Of a DNA stretch of 64,000 nt, positions 21,858-33,010 are shown piece by piece. Position numbers and translations under genes: made by a program. The DNA comes from Cryptomeria japonica (lineage: Eukaryota > Streptophyta > Pinopsida > Cupressales > Cupressaceae), in NCBI RefSeq assembly GCF_030272615.1, contig NC_081411.1:838929388-838993387 (forward strand), read 5' to 3'. Position 1 is the first letter of the stretch, and each line of letters starts with the position of its first letter. The notes beneath the pieces were generated by a model. It made no database searches. It worked only from the letters and a program-made list of their open reading frames with translations, and was not told the origin of the DNA.

Positions 21858-22060
21858 CAGGATTATATAAATATATATATATTTATATATACATATATAT
21901 ATTTATAATTAAATACTTAATCCAAATTATGACTAGAATCTATATATATACATGTATATATATATATATCCATATATATATATATATCCATATATATATA
22001 TATATCCATATATATATATATAGATACATATATATATATTACATATATTTTTAAATATTT
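21858..22060. repeat. (TA)n / ATATATATCC microsatellite
   Basis: Long TATATA runs, including about four near-copies of a 22-bp ATATATATATCCATATATAT unit at 21955-22020. It belongs to solo LTR F. Confidence 0.85.
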
Positions 22061-22328
22061 TAATTCTAATTCAAAAGCACATTACTTTCTAAATATTAAT
22101 CCATATTTCCCCAACCCTATTTAGGGTTCTAATTTTCTTATATAATTATTATCAAATCTAATCATCATATTATTTTTTTTTAAAATTCATCTGCCCTAGC
22201 CCCACCCGGGCTAGGGTATTATCCATATTTTTTTAAACAGAGAATATTTTCTTGCTGGGCCGAAACCCCAAGGCGGCCATGGCTATTTGTTTGTTGCAGG
22301 TTATGGATGTTGGAGGCGGGGAGGGCCG

Positions 22329-22505
22329 TGGCGCCACTGTGTGGGCGCACAGTGGGCGCCGTGGCACCACTGTGTGTCCACACAGTTGGCGCTGCTAGCG
22401 GCTCCCCACTGTGTGGCCACACAGTGGGAGCCAAAGCAGCTCCATTGTGTGTGCACACAGTGGGCGCCGCGCGGCCCTCACTGTGCGTACACACAGTGGG
22501 GTCCG
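22329..22505. repeat. Cluster of CACTGTGTG-CACACAGTG inverted repeats
   Basis: Five successive CACTGTGTG(N)4-6CACAGTGGG-type palindromes spaced about 30-40 bp, separated by GGCGCC(G/A)-rich spacers. It is GC-rich in an AT-rich LTR. Each could form a hairpin with a 4-8 bp loop on either strand. The overlapping plus-strand ORFs (22287-22552) and minus ORF (22219-22494) arise from the repeat. Confidence 0.8.
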
Positions 22506-22549
22506 CGTGGACCCATTACAATTCCCCTTTTTTTTTTTCTTTAAAAATA

Positions 22550-22586
22550 TAATATATATAAATTTATATATAAATATATAAATATA

Positions 22587-22622
<36 letters not shown>

Positions 22623-22640
22623 TATTTATATATATATATT

Positions 22641-22672
<32 letters not shown>

Positions 22673-22804
22673 AATTTATAACCATAGTTAAAAAGGGTGA
22701 AAATATTTCAATTTATATATATATATTTAAAAAAAAAAAAAAAAGATTTACATGCAATAATTTTAAATTAATATAACAAAAGAAAAGCATTAAGTTAATT
22801 CAGA

Positions 22805-22855
<51 letters not shown>

Positions 22856-22860
22856 TTAAG
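22550..22860. repeat. Second block of TA-rich microsatellites
   Basis: 22550-22680 is mixed ATATATAAATATAT. 22806-22852 is a nearly pure (TA)n run of about 47 bp. Both are inside solo LTR F. Confidence 0.85.
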
Positions 22861-25592
22861 ATTCTTTTTTAATTATTTGTTTCTAATTGCTGATAGAGGA
22901 ATGAAGCAAAATCAATTGTTAAGCTTTTTAACCCACACTAATTAGAAATACAATCTAGAATACTTTTCAGGAAAAACAATATACTTCTCTTTAATAAAAA
23001 TATTCATTGATTTTTTCAACTATATAAGCAATAACTTAAAACTTTTTTTTTTTTTTAATACATAAGATCTTTCAATAAAAATGAATTCCTATTTTGCCAC
23101 AAGTAAAATATAGATAAAGTTTAAATGAAATCTATTCTTTTTTTTTTCATAATACAAAGAAGCTTTTACATGCAACTCAAAATAACTTTTCTTTTACTAA
23201 AAACCAGAAGTAGAAATAAAACAAGCTTTTTTTTTTTTTTTTAAACCACTCTAAGATATTCTACGAATTTACAAGATGTTTCTTTGTATAGCCACAACAA
23301 TAAAACTTCAAGTCTATTTTCAAGAATTACAACTTGCTTCTCTTTTCCATGAATGCGACATACTTCTATAACAAATTTAAACAAATATCTGCAACTGGAT
23401 TTAAGTATCTTCAATAATAATCTTTTGTATCTTTTTCATGGTTCTTATTCTCTTTCTCCTGACTTTCCTGCATAATAGATAAAACACAAATATGACCACG
23501 GAGTGCTCACCTCCCAGCCTAGGCTAACTGGTAGCCACCCCCGAGCTCGGAGAACCAATTCCTAGACGGGTAACAAACAGGAAAACACATAGAAAGCAAT
23601 GCATACAGATATTCCAGACACATTCCCAACTTGGCTTTCACAGCACCACACTTTGGTGATGAACTTTTTCAAAGGGTGGTAGTGGACCAATACCCTAAGG
23701 AGAACTGCAAGTATGAAATAAACAAGAGCCACCTCATGGCACAATAAATATATCAAGAACCCACCTCATGGCACAATAATAATATCAAGAATCTCAACCC
23801 CTTATTCCTTATGCCCCCCAAAGGCATTCTAGCCTTATATCCCTCCTTATGACCCCATTTGCACAAACAGGCCATGCAGCAAGGGTTACACAAAGATCCC
23901 TTGTGATCACTCTCAAAAGAGAGTCTCTCAGTCAAGGGTTGTCACTGCTACCACCCTCAAGATCCTCTTCTCTCCCAAGAGTAAGAGATCTTGAGAAAAA
24001 CTCCCAAAACACAACAATTCATAAAGCAAAAATACCAAAAGATTTTCTAACACAAACTTTCAAGAACACAGATTTCTTACACCAACAACTTCCAGACATA
24101 AACAAGAAGATGACATTAAAATGAATAACTGAAAACCAACCTTATTCTACCCAAAGGTATTATGATATTTGATGAAGAGCTGCCCAATCCACAAATCTTT
24201 TTCCTTCTACCCTTAATCAATTTTTTTTCTATTCCATAACATTATTTTCTTTTCAAATTTTCTTCTGTCTCCAAAAATGGAGAGTGGGTGATTACCCCCC
24301 CAATTCTCAAAAATCTTGCTTAAGAAGCTCACTCACAGAGTTCTCACAAGTTTCAAAAAAACCCAAAAAGGAAAGAAAGCAAAAATGCAAAAAGACTCTC
24401 ATTCCAAAAGGAAAAATCTTGATTAGATTTAACTTCTAATTTTCAATTTTCGCACAACCCAAAAAAGCCAATTTTTAAAGTGTTAAAAAGATAATTATAA
24501 AGTAGAAACTTGCCTAAAAATTACCCCTAACCCCTAGGTATACCTTATGGGCTTTAGGAAACCCTATTAAACTACCCCTAGGTGTTCATTTAACCCATTT
24601 TAAACCCCTCTGAAGTTTATTTTCGGGTCAAACATAAGTTGACCACCCCAAATATTATATTCCCAAAGCATTTATGACAACACATTATTTTATTTAAGAA
24701 TAACTATAATTAAACACTTTCCCACCAAGAGACAAAATAAAACATATAAATTTAAATCCACACATGTGTCAAGTGGCACCAATAAAACACTTTTACAAAA
24801 ATAAAACATGAAATTGTCTCTTGTGATTTTTACACAATAAATTTAAATAACACTTAACACTCATGCAGCGTATACTATTACGAATAAAATACAACACAAA
24901 CGGGGTGTTGTCTCTCCAAATAGACAAAACTTGGCTTATGAACATACATAAGTCTAGGTTTGATTCTCCATAATTTCCATGGTCACATGGTAAATTTTCT
25001 GCGCATCTCAATTTACACATTAGTACTTTCAAATATCCACATATAATGTAATTCAAAGGAATAACAATACACATCATCACTTGCATACAATTTTCATCTG
25101 CACAGATTAAATACATCTTTTATCAAGCAAATTCACATAAGCAATTTCATCCCAATTCACATAACTTAACCATACATCATAATTCTATATTCATAGTAAA
25201 GTCCTGCAATTTCAATAATGGCATACCTCCTCTCAAATTTATCCTATTCTAGGATCATCTAGAGTTCTGTATCTATAAAGCATATAAATGAAGCATCCAC
25301 ATTCATAAATGTTACCCAATCGCAGAATCATATAAGTTCTTCATCCAGACATAGCTGACCTACGTTAAATCAAGATTATCCAATCAATGGATCTTTTAGG
25401 ATTTCAACTTCATAACACATCAAAAGTACACCACTAGGTGCGATAACTCTATAACTTGGTTCAATTATCTTTCTCAAAAACCTATCTGCCTAACACAGTC
25501 CATTCTATTGAATTATAAAGCATTTATTAATAGGTCAAACAGGGTCAACTAAGTAAATCAAAGTTGGGTTTGGGGTAGGCCTTACACACTCA

Positions 25593-25930
25593 AAGTGATT
25601 TTCTATGCCCTCAATCCATTCCATGACAGTGTCAATGTCCATCCTTCCACTGAAATGTGGCAATCCTTCAAAAGCTTTGGTGTTCAAAGCCTTGATAGCC
25701 TTTACAAATGGTTCTTCATTAAATAAGGGATTTGGTTTAGGTATAATGTCATCTATGTCAATGGTTTTCTTTCCTTTATCCTTGGTCTCTTCACCCCAAG
25801 GTCCTTGTGTCCTCTGATCCACCACTTCTTGCAACTTATCCCTTATTTTGCTCATAGCTTCTTCAAGGAGTCTATTCTTCTCCTTCTACTCTTCTCCCTC
25901 TCTAGCCAGCTCTGCATTAGTGACCATTAT
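25593..25930 (-). pseudogene. Element C gag, N-terminal part
   Basis: The likely start is the ATG at 25926-25928, about 65 bases after the primer site, with an in-frame TAG after 13 codons. The next internal ATG is at 25855. The frame contains a Lys/Asp-rich stretch, then LPHFSGRMDIDTVMEWIEGIE and HFEC, the start of the retrotransposon gag domain. The last 18 residues before the stop at 25535 come from the solo LTR F, not gag. Confidence 0.82.
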
Positions 25931-25991
25931 GCTCTCCCCTACTGATTCACCAGTATATAGAGACATACACAGTCCAACAAATCTTTAACTT

Positions 25992-26003
25992 ACTCTGATA
26001 CCA
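25992..26003 (-). other. Primer-binding site of element C (initiator Met tRNA)
   Basis: The minus strand reads TGGTATCAGAGT, three bases after the LTR end. It matches the standard plant initiator-Met primer site TGGTATCAGAGC except for the last base. Confidence 0.9.
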
Positions 26004-26006
26004 ATC

Positions 26007-27569
26007 TGATGGGATGGGGTTTGGGATAGACTAGCCTAGTCTATGCTCTTGGATCCTTCCCTTGGATCACTTGGTGTTCTCTTCACACCCTAGGGTCTCT
26101 AGGACTTCCCTTGCTTGAGGAATCCCCTGACCTTGCCCAATCCACCCACCAATGAGTTGCAATGCTGCTCCTAAGATCTCACCTACTCATGAGACTCAAA
26201 ACCCCTTACTATGGCTAATAAGGGCTTGGCTTGTCCTACTACTTCCTAGGTCCTAGAAAGGTTAGGACAGGTCTTAAACCATGTTTTTCATCCATCCATG
26301 TGCCCCCAAGAAGTTTAAACCTTCATCCCTCCTACCGATTCCACCATTTTGCTCATTTCCCACAAAATAGGGTTACAAGGAAAAGCCCTTATTAGGCCTC
26401 CAATCCGGACTTTTAGGGCTCTCTCTTGCAAACAATGCACAAACTACCCAAACTCCCAAAATGGACTACCATTCATTTGGCAAGGGCTCAAGGATTTCTC
26501 TAGTTTTGGGCCTCCAAGTGGCCGTACAGTGCCTTGGGCGAATTTTGGGGTTTTAAAGGGTTTTGTGAGGGTTTTTATGGTTTGCTTGGGTCACAGTGTA
26601 TGTTTGGTGTTTTAGCCACCTTGTCTAGATTAGTGGAGGCTCCCCCTTCACACTAGTAGTGCTTCATACACTCCTCTACACCTACTCCAAAGGATGCACT
26701 CTCCTCTGACCATCCTTGCTCTCCAAGACCTTTGCAACTTGACCCTTCCTAGCCGAGCACTATCCAGTCTCGCCTAGGAGTGGGTCTTTGTATGGCCTCC
26801 TTGCATTTTCAAGGGCCCTTCTTGCATTGAACTATAGTACAAGTTCTACACTCTCATTCCGCATGGTTTCATGGTGGTTCTACAATAGGGAATGGAGTCA
26901 TGATTCCATTTGCACAAACCAGTCCAAAATTGGACAGTGAGAAGACAACTTACAAAATATTTACAAGCACACTAAAATTACAAACCAAAACCTAATCTAA
27001 TTGCTCAAAATGAAAGTATTTACACCATAGAAGACACTCCACACAATTTTGCATGTAAATCAATCCATTAACAATCTTCCTTTACTCCATTTGTGTCGAC
27101 TGGCAACAAAATTGCAGTCTCAATCAGGTCACTTTGCTTGGGCCATACAATGTCTGACATCCAACCCTTTAACTTAGTGTTTAAAATTACTTATACCACC
27201 TTTGCCTTGGTCTATGTGCCCATATTAGGGTTTTCCATGCTATGTTAAGGATTTTGACCTCATGGTGGAAAAGTTGTCATGCAACTTTTGCAACTTTTGA
27301 GCAACTTTCCCAATGTTGCTTTTCTTGACTCCTAGACCCACATTGGGCTAACCTAAGGACACCACCATGCTATAAGGGACCCCTAAACACCTCAAATGCA
27401 CACATACCCCCTATTTCCAAGAAATCCTCAATTTTGACTCATGACCCTAAGACCTCAACTAGGACCAATGAGCACATGGCTCTTTATTTTATATACAATG
27501 GCTTCAAAAGAAGCATAACACCAACAAAACAAAGAAGGAGGAAGAGATTGGAAGGGTGCTCCTACACCA
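26007..27569 (-). repeat. Element C 5' LTR
   Basis: The full 1563-bp LTR: plus-strand start TGATGGGATGG, end CTACACCA, followed by the TSD ACCAG. The TATA box TATATAAAATAAAG is on the minus strand at 27482-27495, about 75 bp from the U3 terminus. Compared with the split 3' LTR it carries many transitions. Confidence 0.93.
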
Positions 27570-28693
27570 ACCAGGACTGTGAGGAGTGGGAGGATGACAT
27601 AGTGGAGCTACCATATGTATTCTGGAGTAGGTATTTGATTGGTCAGACACCATATATCATTGAGTGGCAGTTGATAGATAGGGTATGTAGGTAGTTGGGT
27701 AAGATACAACGGATGCCATGAGGGTTAGGGATGTATGCACAAACAGGGAAGGATCAGGTGCATTTGGGGCCATTATTATCGTATGATCAAGTAGTGATAC
27801 AACTGTAAGAGATGGTTCCCATGCCTTGGGACATATGGGTAGATGTAGAGGATGCAGGGATGGATGCAGAGTACACTGCATATTGGGCAGAGCATCCATT
27901 TCCATGGCTAACAGATCCAAGGGAGCTGATAGATGGAGATGGTAGAGGTGATGGAGATGATAGTGGAGATGGTGGAGGTAGAGGCCGATGATGGAGATGG
28001 GGTGTAGTGGTAGAGAGGAGAGTGGCTCAGAGGAGAGAGGGTGGAGAGGAGAGACAGGCTCAGCAAGCTCACATAGTGAGGGGAAGAGGTGGATTGCCAT
28101 TACAGGTGCCAATAGCATAGGTTCCTAGATAGTTATAGGCTCCTAGACAGGTATAGGGATGGGGATAGGGCTAGGAGCAGCCACAGGGATAGGGTGAGGG
28201 GGGAGAGGAGGAGGCTGAGATACTATCCTTGAGGGAGATCTTCTAGGGATAGGCAGATGAGATCCAGGATCTGGAGAGGGATATGACTAGGCTCAGGAGA
28301 CAGTTAAGGGAAATTGAGTGGGAGAGGGACCAAGCTATTTAGCACTATATAGAGACTGAGACAACATTGAAGGTAGTGAGGAAGGCAATAGAGGACACAG
28401 AGGCTAGATATGCCTATGTTCTGCGGGTAGGGGAGGAGATAGCCTACTGGAGAGACCTATACTATGGAGTGGTACCACCAGACCAGTGGGCTAGGAGCTT
28501 CTGGAGACCATCACGGACTGCGACAACCTCTAGAGGGAGATATAGGAGACAAGCATCGAGTGGTGGGGTCATGAGTCCTCCACCACCACCAAATAAAGGG
28601 GGTGGGAGAGATGATCCTAGGGCGGGTCCTTCTAGGGCTCAGACTCCGTCAAGGCCAGCTGACTCTAAGGGAGGGAGTTCATCATATCCTTAG
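27570..28693 (+). pseudogene. PMD protein, C-terminal part
   Basis: It starts with the TSD and continues the frame of 2577-3343 as DCEEWEDDIVELPYVFWSRY, then PMD-like blocks (HLGPLLSYDQVVIQL, WAEHPFPWLTDPREL), a Gly/Asp-Arg low-complexity stretch, a Gln/Gly region with stops, then a clean frame from 28367 with a helical segment and a basic Pro-rich tail ending SSSYP at 28690. In-frame stops occur near 27694, 27720, 27990 and 28140. It is antisense to element A, between integrase and 3' LTR. The long C-terminal tail after the PMD is not one I recognise. Confidence 0.75.
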
Positions 28694-30300
28694 AGGGCTC
28701 CCTATGTATCAGTTTTGTACCATTTTGTATGATGACACCTTCGGGTGATTGTGTCCATATGATTTTGACATCATTATATCAAGACACATGATTTTTTGAG
28801 ATATATATATGAGATGATTCATCGTTGTGGCAGCTATATGCATGTGTACCTATGTGATGTTTCTATGTGTTAATGCATGATTTCTATGTGATACTTATGA
28901 TATGAATGCAAATATGTACATGATGCAATGCAATATTTTTGTTCTTTTATGTTTTACATGTTTATGCAAATGCAAATGTGAATGTATGAAATGCAGATGA
29001 ATATGATAATGCAAATAACTATTTACATGATTAAAATGTAAAATGTGCTAACATGTGTTGTGTGCACAATGTGGTGCAATTGTGATATCTATATGTATGT
29101 ATGAAATGCTAACATGTGATAATGTAGGTGCAAGTTACATGAAATGCAGATTTTTTTGGTGTGTCATTATACTCAATCATGTGATAGCAGGCTACACAGA
29201 CTCAAGAAGGATGATGGAAGTCAATCAAGAAAGGGAGATGAAAGATAGAAGATATGGAAGTGAAAGAACTTCTTGTGCTATTATCATCATTGAGCTTTAT
29301 TATGGAAAATAGGTTATGACAATCCAGATATATGTTCAACCCAGAAAGTCATTGTACTCATTTGCATGGAGATCAGATAGTTGCAAACAAAGAATGCCCC
29401 AATTCATACTAGACTCATAGTGTCCTCATATCCTAGGACAAGTCATAGAATTACTAATAGACAATCCACAAACAACAAGGAAAAATAGGTGACGATACCC
29501 CATCCCTACCTTTCTAGTCAAAGACATCCTGGAGATAGAATCTCTAGTCAAAGACATCCTAGAAAAGCTAAAAGACATGTCACCAAAGGATAAAATCAAA
29601 AGAAAAACAAGACTTGACACCAACATCCATTGTAGTCCTCAAGTTTAGTGTCTCTTGTCACTTTTATAAGTCTTAGTTGATTGTGGTCACAATGTTTACT
29701 TTCACAAAAGGATAGACAGCACTAAACCATAATGTTGTCTGAGTTTGTCAAAAGATTTGATTTGTTGAAGCCCATTGTTGTTTCTTGTGTCTCATATAAA
29801 ACTGACTGAATCCATGACATTAATACTTTATTGTGGAGAATACGAAACTTTATTGTGGATTGGCGATGCAAGTGTTGCTTTATTGTGGATTATGCACGAT
29901 TAAACTGAAGAAAACTAGAAGAAACTGTACTCCTCAGAACGTGTGATGCTCTCAGTTCCACACCCATCATTAGATGTAGGATTTTCCTTATCCATAGATA
30001 GAAAGGTTGTGAGTGTGTATAAAGTGAAAGGATGAGATAGAATCCTGAAGGAGGGAGGAGCAATGTCTTTACACATGGAGCCGGTGACCCGGTTTTCACC
30101 ATGGTACTTGCCCAAGGTGCCACCGAAGTGGTTTTCACCATTGGATGAAATGCTTTTTTAATTTACCTTTTTTATTTTTTAAATTTTTTGTGTCGCAAGG
30201 TGCTTGTTCGCCAAGTTTTCACCAAGTAACGATTTTTTATATTTATGATTTTTTTTGTATTTTTGTATTTTTTGCTTTTTTGCTTTTTTGTATTTTTGAA
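28694..30300. other. Non-coding region of element A between PMD ORF and integrase
   Basis: 28700-29160 is rich in ATGCAAATG/ATGTATG short motifs. 29290-29900 has no pattern I can name beyond CATCCTAGTCAAAGA-type duplications near 29515-29575. 30080-30230 holds the GGTTTTCACC/GTACTTGCCCAAGG module shared with B and D, followed by T-tracts and TTTTTGTATTTTTG repeats. Short ORFs are not supported. Confidence 0.55.
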
Positions 30301-31450
30301 TTAGGATACTTTGAAGAGGTATGTGTAAAACTTGCGAAGGTGCATGCTATTGATAGGACCCTCCAAAGGTTCGCCCTCTAGGGTTGAGAGCTGATATGCA
30401 CTAGATCCATAGGCTGCTTTAATGATGTAAGGACCAAGCCAATTTGGTTTGAACTTGCCCTTCTTCTCTTTGTCTTGCTGATTTTTATGATTTTCTTTGA
30501 GCACTAAGTCACCTACCTCAAATGTGTGAGGCTTTACCTTGTGATTGTAACTGCAACTCATTCATTGTTGATAAGCCTTGAGATGATTAAAAGAAGTTTG
30601 CTTCATTCATCCAATAGTTCTATTTCTTGTAAGAGAGAGACTCCGTAGTCTTCATCACTGATAATGTTATGCAAAGAGACTCGTAAAGATGGTGACTTGA
30701 CCTCAATAGGTAAGATAGCTTCAGCACCATAGACAAGTGAATAAGGTGTGGCTCCTGTAGGTGTGCAAACACTTGTGCGATAAGCCCAAAGTGTGAGATT
30801 AAGTTGGATATGCCAATTTCACCCATCGTCATCAACTATCTTTTCGAGGATTTTAAGAATAATTTTATTAGACGCCTCAACTTGACCATTACCTTGGGGG
30901 TAATAGGGAGTGGAGAAATAATGAATAATATGGAATTGATCACAAAGTTCATGAACATCATGGTTTTTTAAGGGATGTCCATTGTCAGTGATGATGGAAA
31001 GAGGAATACCGTACTGACAAATAATATAGTTGAGAATGAATGTAGCAATTTGTTTTCTAGTGACTTGTGTAAGAGGAACAACTTCAATCCATTTGGTGAA
31101 ATACTCTATGGTAGAGATAATGAATTTGTGGTTATTGGAAGAAGGAGGGTGAATCTTGCCTATGAGATCGAGTCCCCACTAACAAAAGGGCCAAGGAATC
31201 GCAATTGGTTGAAATTCTTGTGATGGTGCATGAATAAGGTCTCCATGAATTTGACATTGCTTACATTTTTTGACAAACTAATATGAATCTTTTTCCATTT
31301 TGGGCCAATAGTATCTAGTCCTGATGAGTTTCTTGGCTAAGGTGGGACCACTAGAATGTGGACCACATATTCCTTCATGAACTTCGCGTAATGCAATTCG
31401 AGCTTCGTCCCTTTCTAAACATCTAAGGAGAGTGCCATCTAGACCTCAAC
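30301..31450 (-). pseudogene. Element A integrase
   Basis: The C-terminal segment 30561-30301 has FEVGDLVLKENHKNQ and GKFKPNWLGPYIIKAAYGSSAYQL, the end typical of Tat integrases. The core, read across broken frames from about 31380 to 30600, shows the finger (EVHEGICGPHSSG ... CKQCQIHG), Asp in LDLIGKI, Asp in ITDNGHP and Glu in GNGQVEASNK, so the DDE residues appear kept although stops and shifts destroy the frame. The plus-strand ORF at 30975-31223 is its shadow. Confidence 0.85.
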
Positions 31451-31800
31451 AATATAGGATATCAGCTAAAATGATGTATCGGGAAGATTGGTGAATGAAA
31501 GTGTGATGTTGGTTATTGGATAAGTCTAGAGGAAGGGTGTTGTTACGAAGGTATGTGGAAATGGAACCATATAACTGGGAATCGGGACCAACGACACATA
31601 TCATCTTAGTAGGACTTATCTCATACGAGGGAACCAAAAGGTTATCGACCAAGAACTCATAGTGAGTTTCATTTCATGGTAGCCAACTCTTGCACCATGT
31701 TGTGTGTATGAGCTGTCAAAGTATAGTTGCCAAGGCTTTGTGTGTGATACTGTCGAGATGGATTCATCTGAAAATTCTGAAATTAGAGGAGTATCATCTA
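31451..31800 (-). pseudogene. Element A second (archaeal-type) RNase H
   Basis: The frame 31987-31616 runs from the end of the first RNase H (KWVMLLSEFDIEYVDRK, then IKGQAIADQLADAP) into WQLYFDSSYTQHGARVG, where the catalytic DGS reads DSS. D has the same block as WQLYFDGSYTQNGSGAG. A frameshift follows near 31650. An additional RNase H between RNase H and integrase defines the Tat lineage. Confidence 0.8.
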
Positions 31801-33010
31801 TCATGGGTGCATCTGCTAATTGATCTGCAATAGCTTGTCCTTTTATTGCTTTTCTATCCACATATTCAATGTCAAATTCACTCAAGAGCATCACCCATTT
31901 GGCTAGTCTGCCAGCAAGCATCGCCTTATTGAGAAGATATTTTAATGGATCAATCCTTGCGACCAACTTAGTTTTATGAGTTATCATGTAATGTCATAAT
32001 TCCTACGAAGCAAAAACCACAGCGAGACACACACGCTCAATTGGTGTGTAGTTTAGCTCATAATTGACCAATGTACGACTAATGTAGTAGACTGCCTTTT
32101 CTTTGCCCTCAGCATCTTGTTGTGCTAAGAGTGCCCCCAATGTTGTTGATGTAGCTGATATGTAGAGTAACAAGGGTTGTTCTGGGACTGGTGGATTCAG
32201 AAGATAATATTTGAGTATCTAAAAAGCCTGTTGACACTTATCATCCCATTTGAATTTGATGTTTTTGTGTAGCAAGTGCTGAAAAGGATGATATTTATCT
32301 GCAAGTTGTGCTATGAATCTTCATATGGACTAGAATCTTCCTTGTAAAGATTGAAGTTGACTGATATTTCTTGGTGGTGGCTTTTATAGGATTTCTTTGA
32401 CTTTTTCTAGATCGGCTTCAATCCCTTTTTGAAATAATGAATCCCAGGAGCTTCCTGGAGGTTACTCCAAAGACACATTTCTTGGGGTTTAGTCTTACTT
32501 TGTATTTTTCCAACCGATCAAAAATGACTAAAAGGATGTCCAAATGTGTATCTTTGTTTATTGATTTTCCCAAGAGGCCATCAACATAATCTTCTACAGT
32601 TATGTGCATGATATCATGAAAGATAGTAGTCATGGCTCTTTGATATGTAGCGCCTGCATTCTTTAGCCCGAAGGGCATAAAATTCTAGCAGAAAGTTCCC
32701 CAGAGACAAGTAAATGCTATTTTGTGCTAATCCTCAGATGAGATTTTGATTTCATTGTAGCCAAAGAATCTATCCATCAAAGATAACATTGCATGACCTA
32801 CTGTGAGATCTATGATTAGGTTGATGTTTGGCAATGGAAAGTCATCCTTAGGACAAGCTTTGTTAATGTCTTTGAAATCTGTGCATATTCTGATGCTATG
32901 ATCTAGCTTACTAACTAGTACCAAGTTTTAGATCCATTCAGGATAATCAATTGGGCGTATGAATCTGACATCCAATAATTTTTCAAGCTCTGCCTTGACT
33001 AATAATGCCA
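31801..33010 (-). pseudogene. Element A reverse transcriptase and first RNase H
   Basis: RT pieces: 32924-32727 (IRICTDFKDINKACPKDDFPLP, SLMDRFFGYNEIKI) and 32678-32418 (MPFGLKNAGATYQRAM, VEDYVDGLLGKS, LEKYKVRLNPKKCVFGV). The catalytic YVDD reads YVDG, which removes an essential Asp. The first RNase H follows through about 31990-32400 with several stops, ending at KLVARIDPLKYLL. Confidence 0.88.

Larger units (their letters stand above)
21517..25587 (+). mobile_element. Element F: 4.07-kb solo LTR, Del/Tekay-like, in element C gag
   Basis: The plus-strand ends are TGTCATGCCC and GCCTTACA. The TSD CACTC is perfect (21512-21516, 25588-25592), and removing the element joins gag as ...HFEC-EGVTEA.... 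There are no pol motifs. LTRs starting TGTCA(C/T)GCCC are typical of Del/Tekay chromoviruses, whose LTRs are unusually long, so I infer plus orientation. It holds long TA-rich microsatellites and a GC-rich palindromic cluster. From about 22860 to 25580 I see nothing else but AT-rich sequence and A/T runs. ORFs there are not credible. Confidence 0.85.
3344..27569 (-). mobile_element. Element C: chromovirus-type Ty3/Gypsy retrotransposon
   Basis: The TSD ACCAG lies at 3339-3343 and 27570-27574. The 5' LTR is 26007-27569. The 3' LTR is split by element B into 3344-3483 and 14033-15234. The primer site TGGTATCAGAGT matches initiator Met tRNA. Minus-strand order is gag, CCHC knuckle, protease, RT, RNase H, integrase, chromodomain. 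The chromodomain defines the chromovirus clade. About 7.5 kb is its own sequence after removing B, F and G. It is inactive: stops, frameshifts and changed integrase catalytic residues. The LTR halves differ by roughly 4% by eye. Confidence 0.92.

Noticed and set aside
22219-22552. Three overlapping ORFs with Cys/His repeats, zinc-finger-like
   Set aside because: Translation of the CACTGTGTG palindrome cluster in different frames; the spacing does not follow a zinc-finger pattern.
27657-28118. 153-codon minus-strand ORF rich in His/Leu
   Set aside because: Shadow of the Gly/Asp-Arg low-complexity part of the PMD ORF; no domain.
2577-28693. PMD sequence as a host gene interrupted by transposons
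   Set aside because: It is enclosed by the LTRs and TSD of element A and sits between its integrase and polypurine tract, so it belongs to the element.
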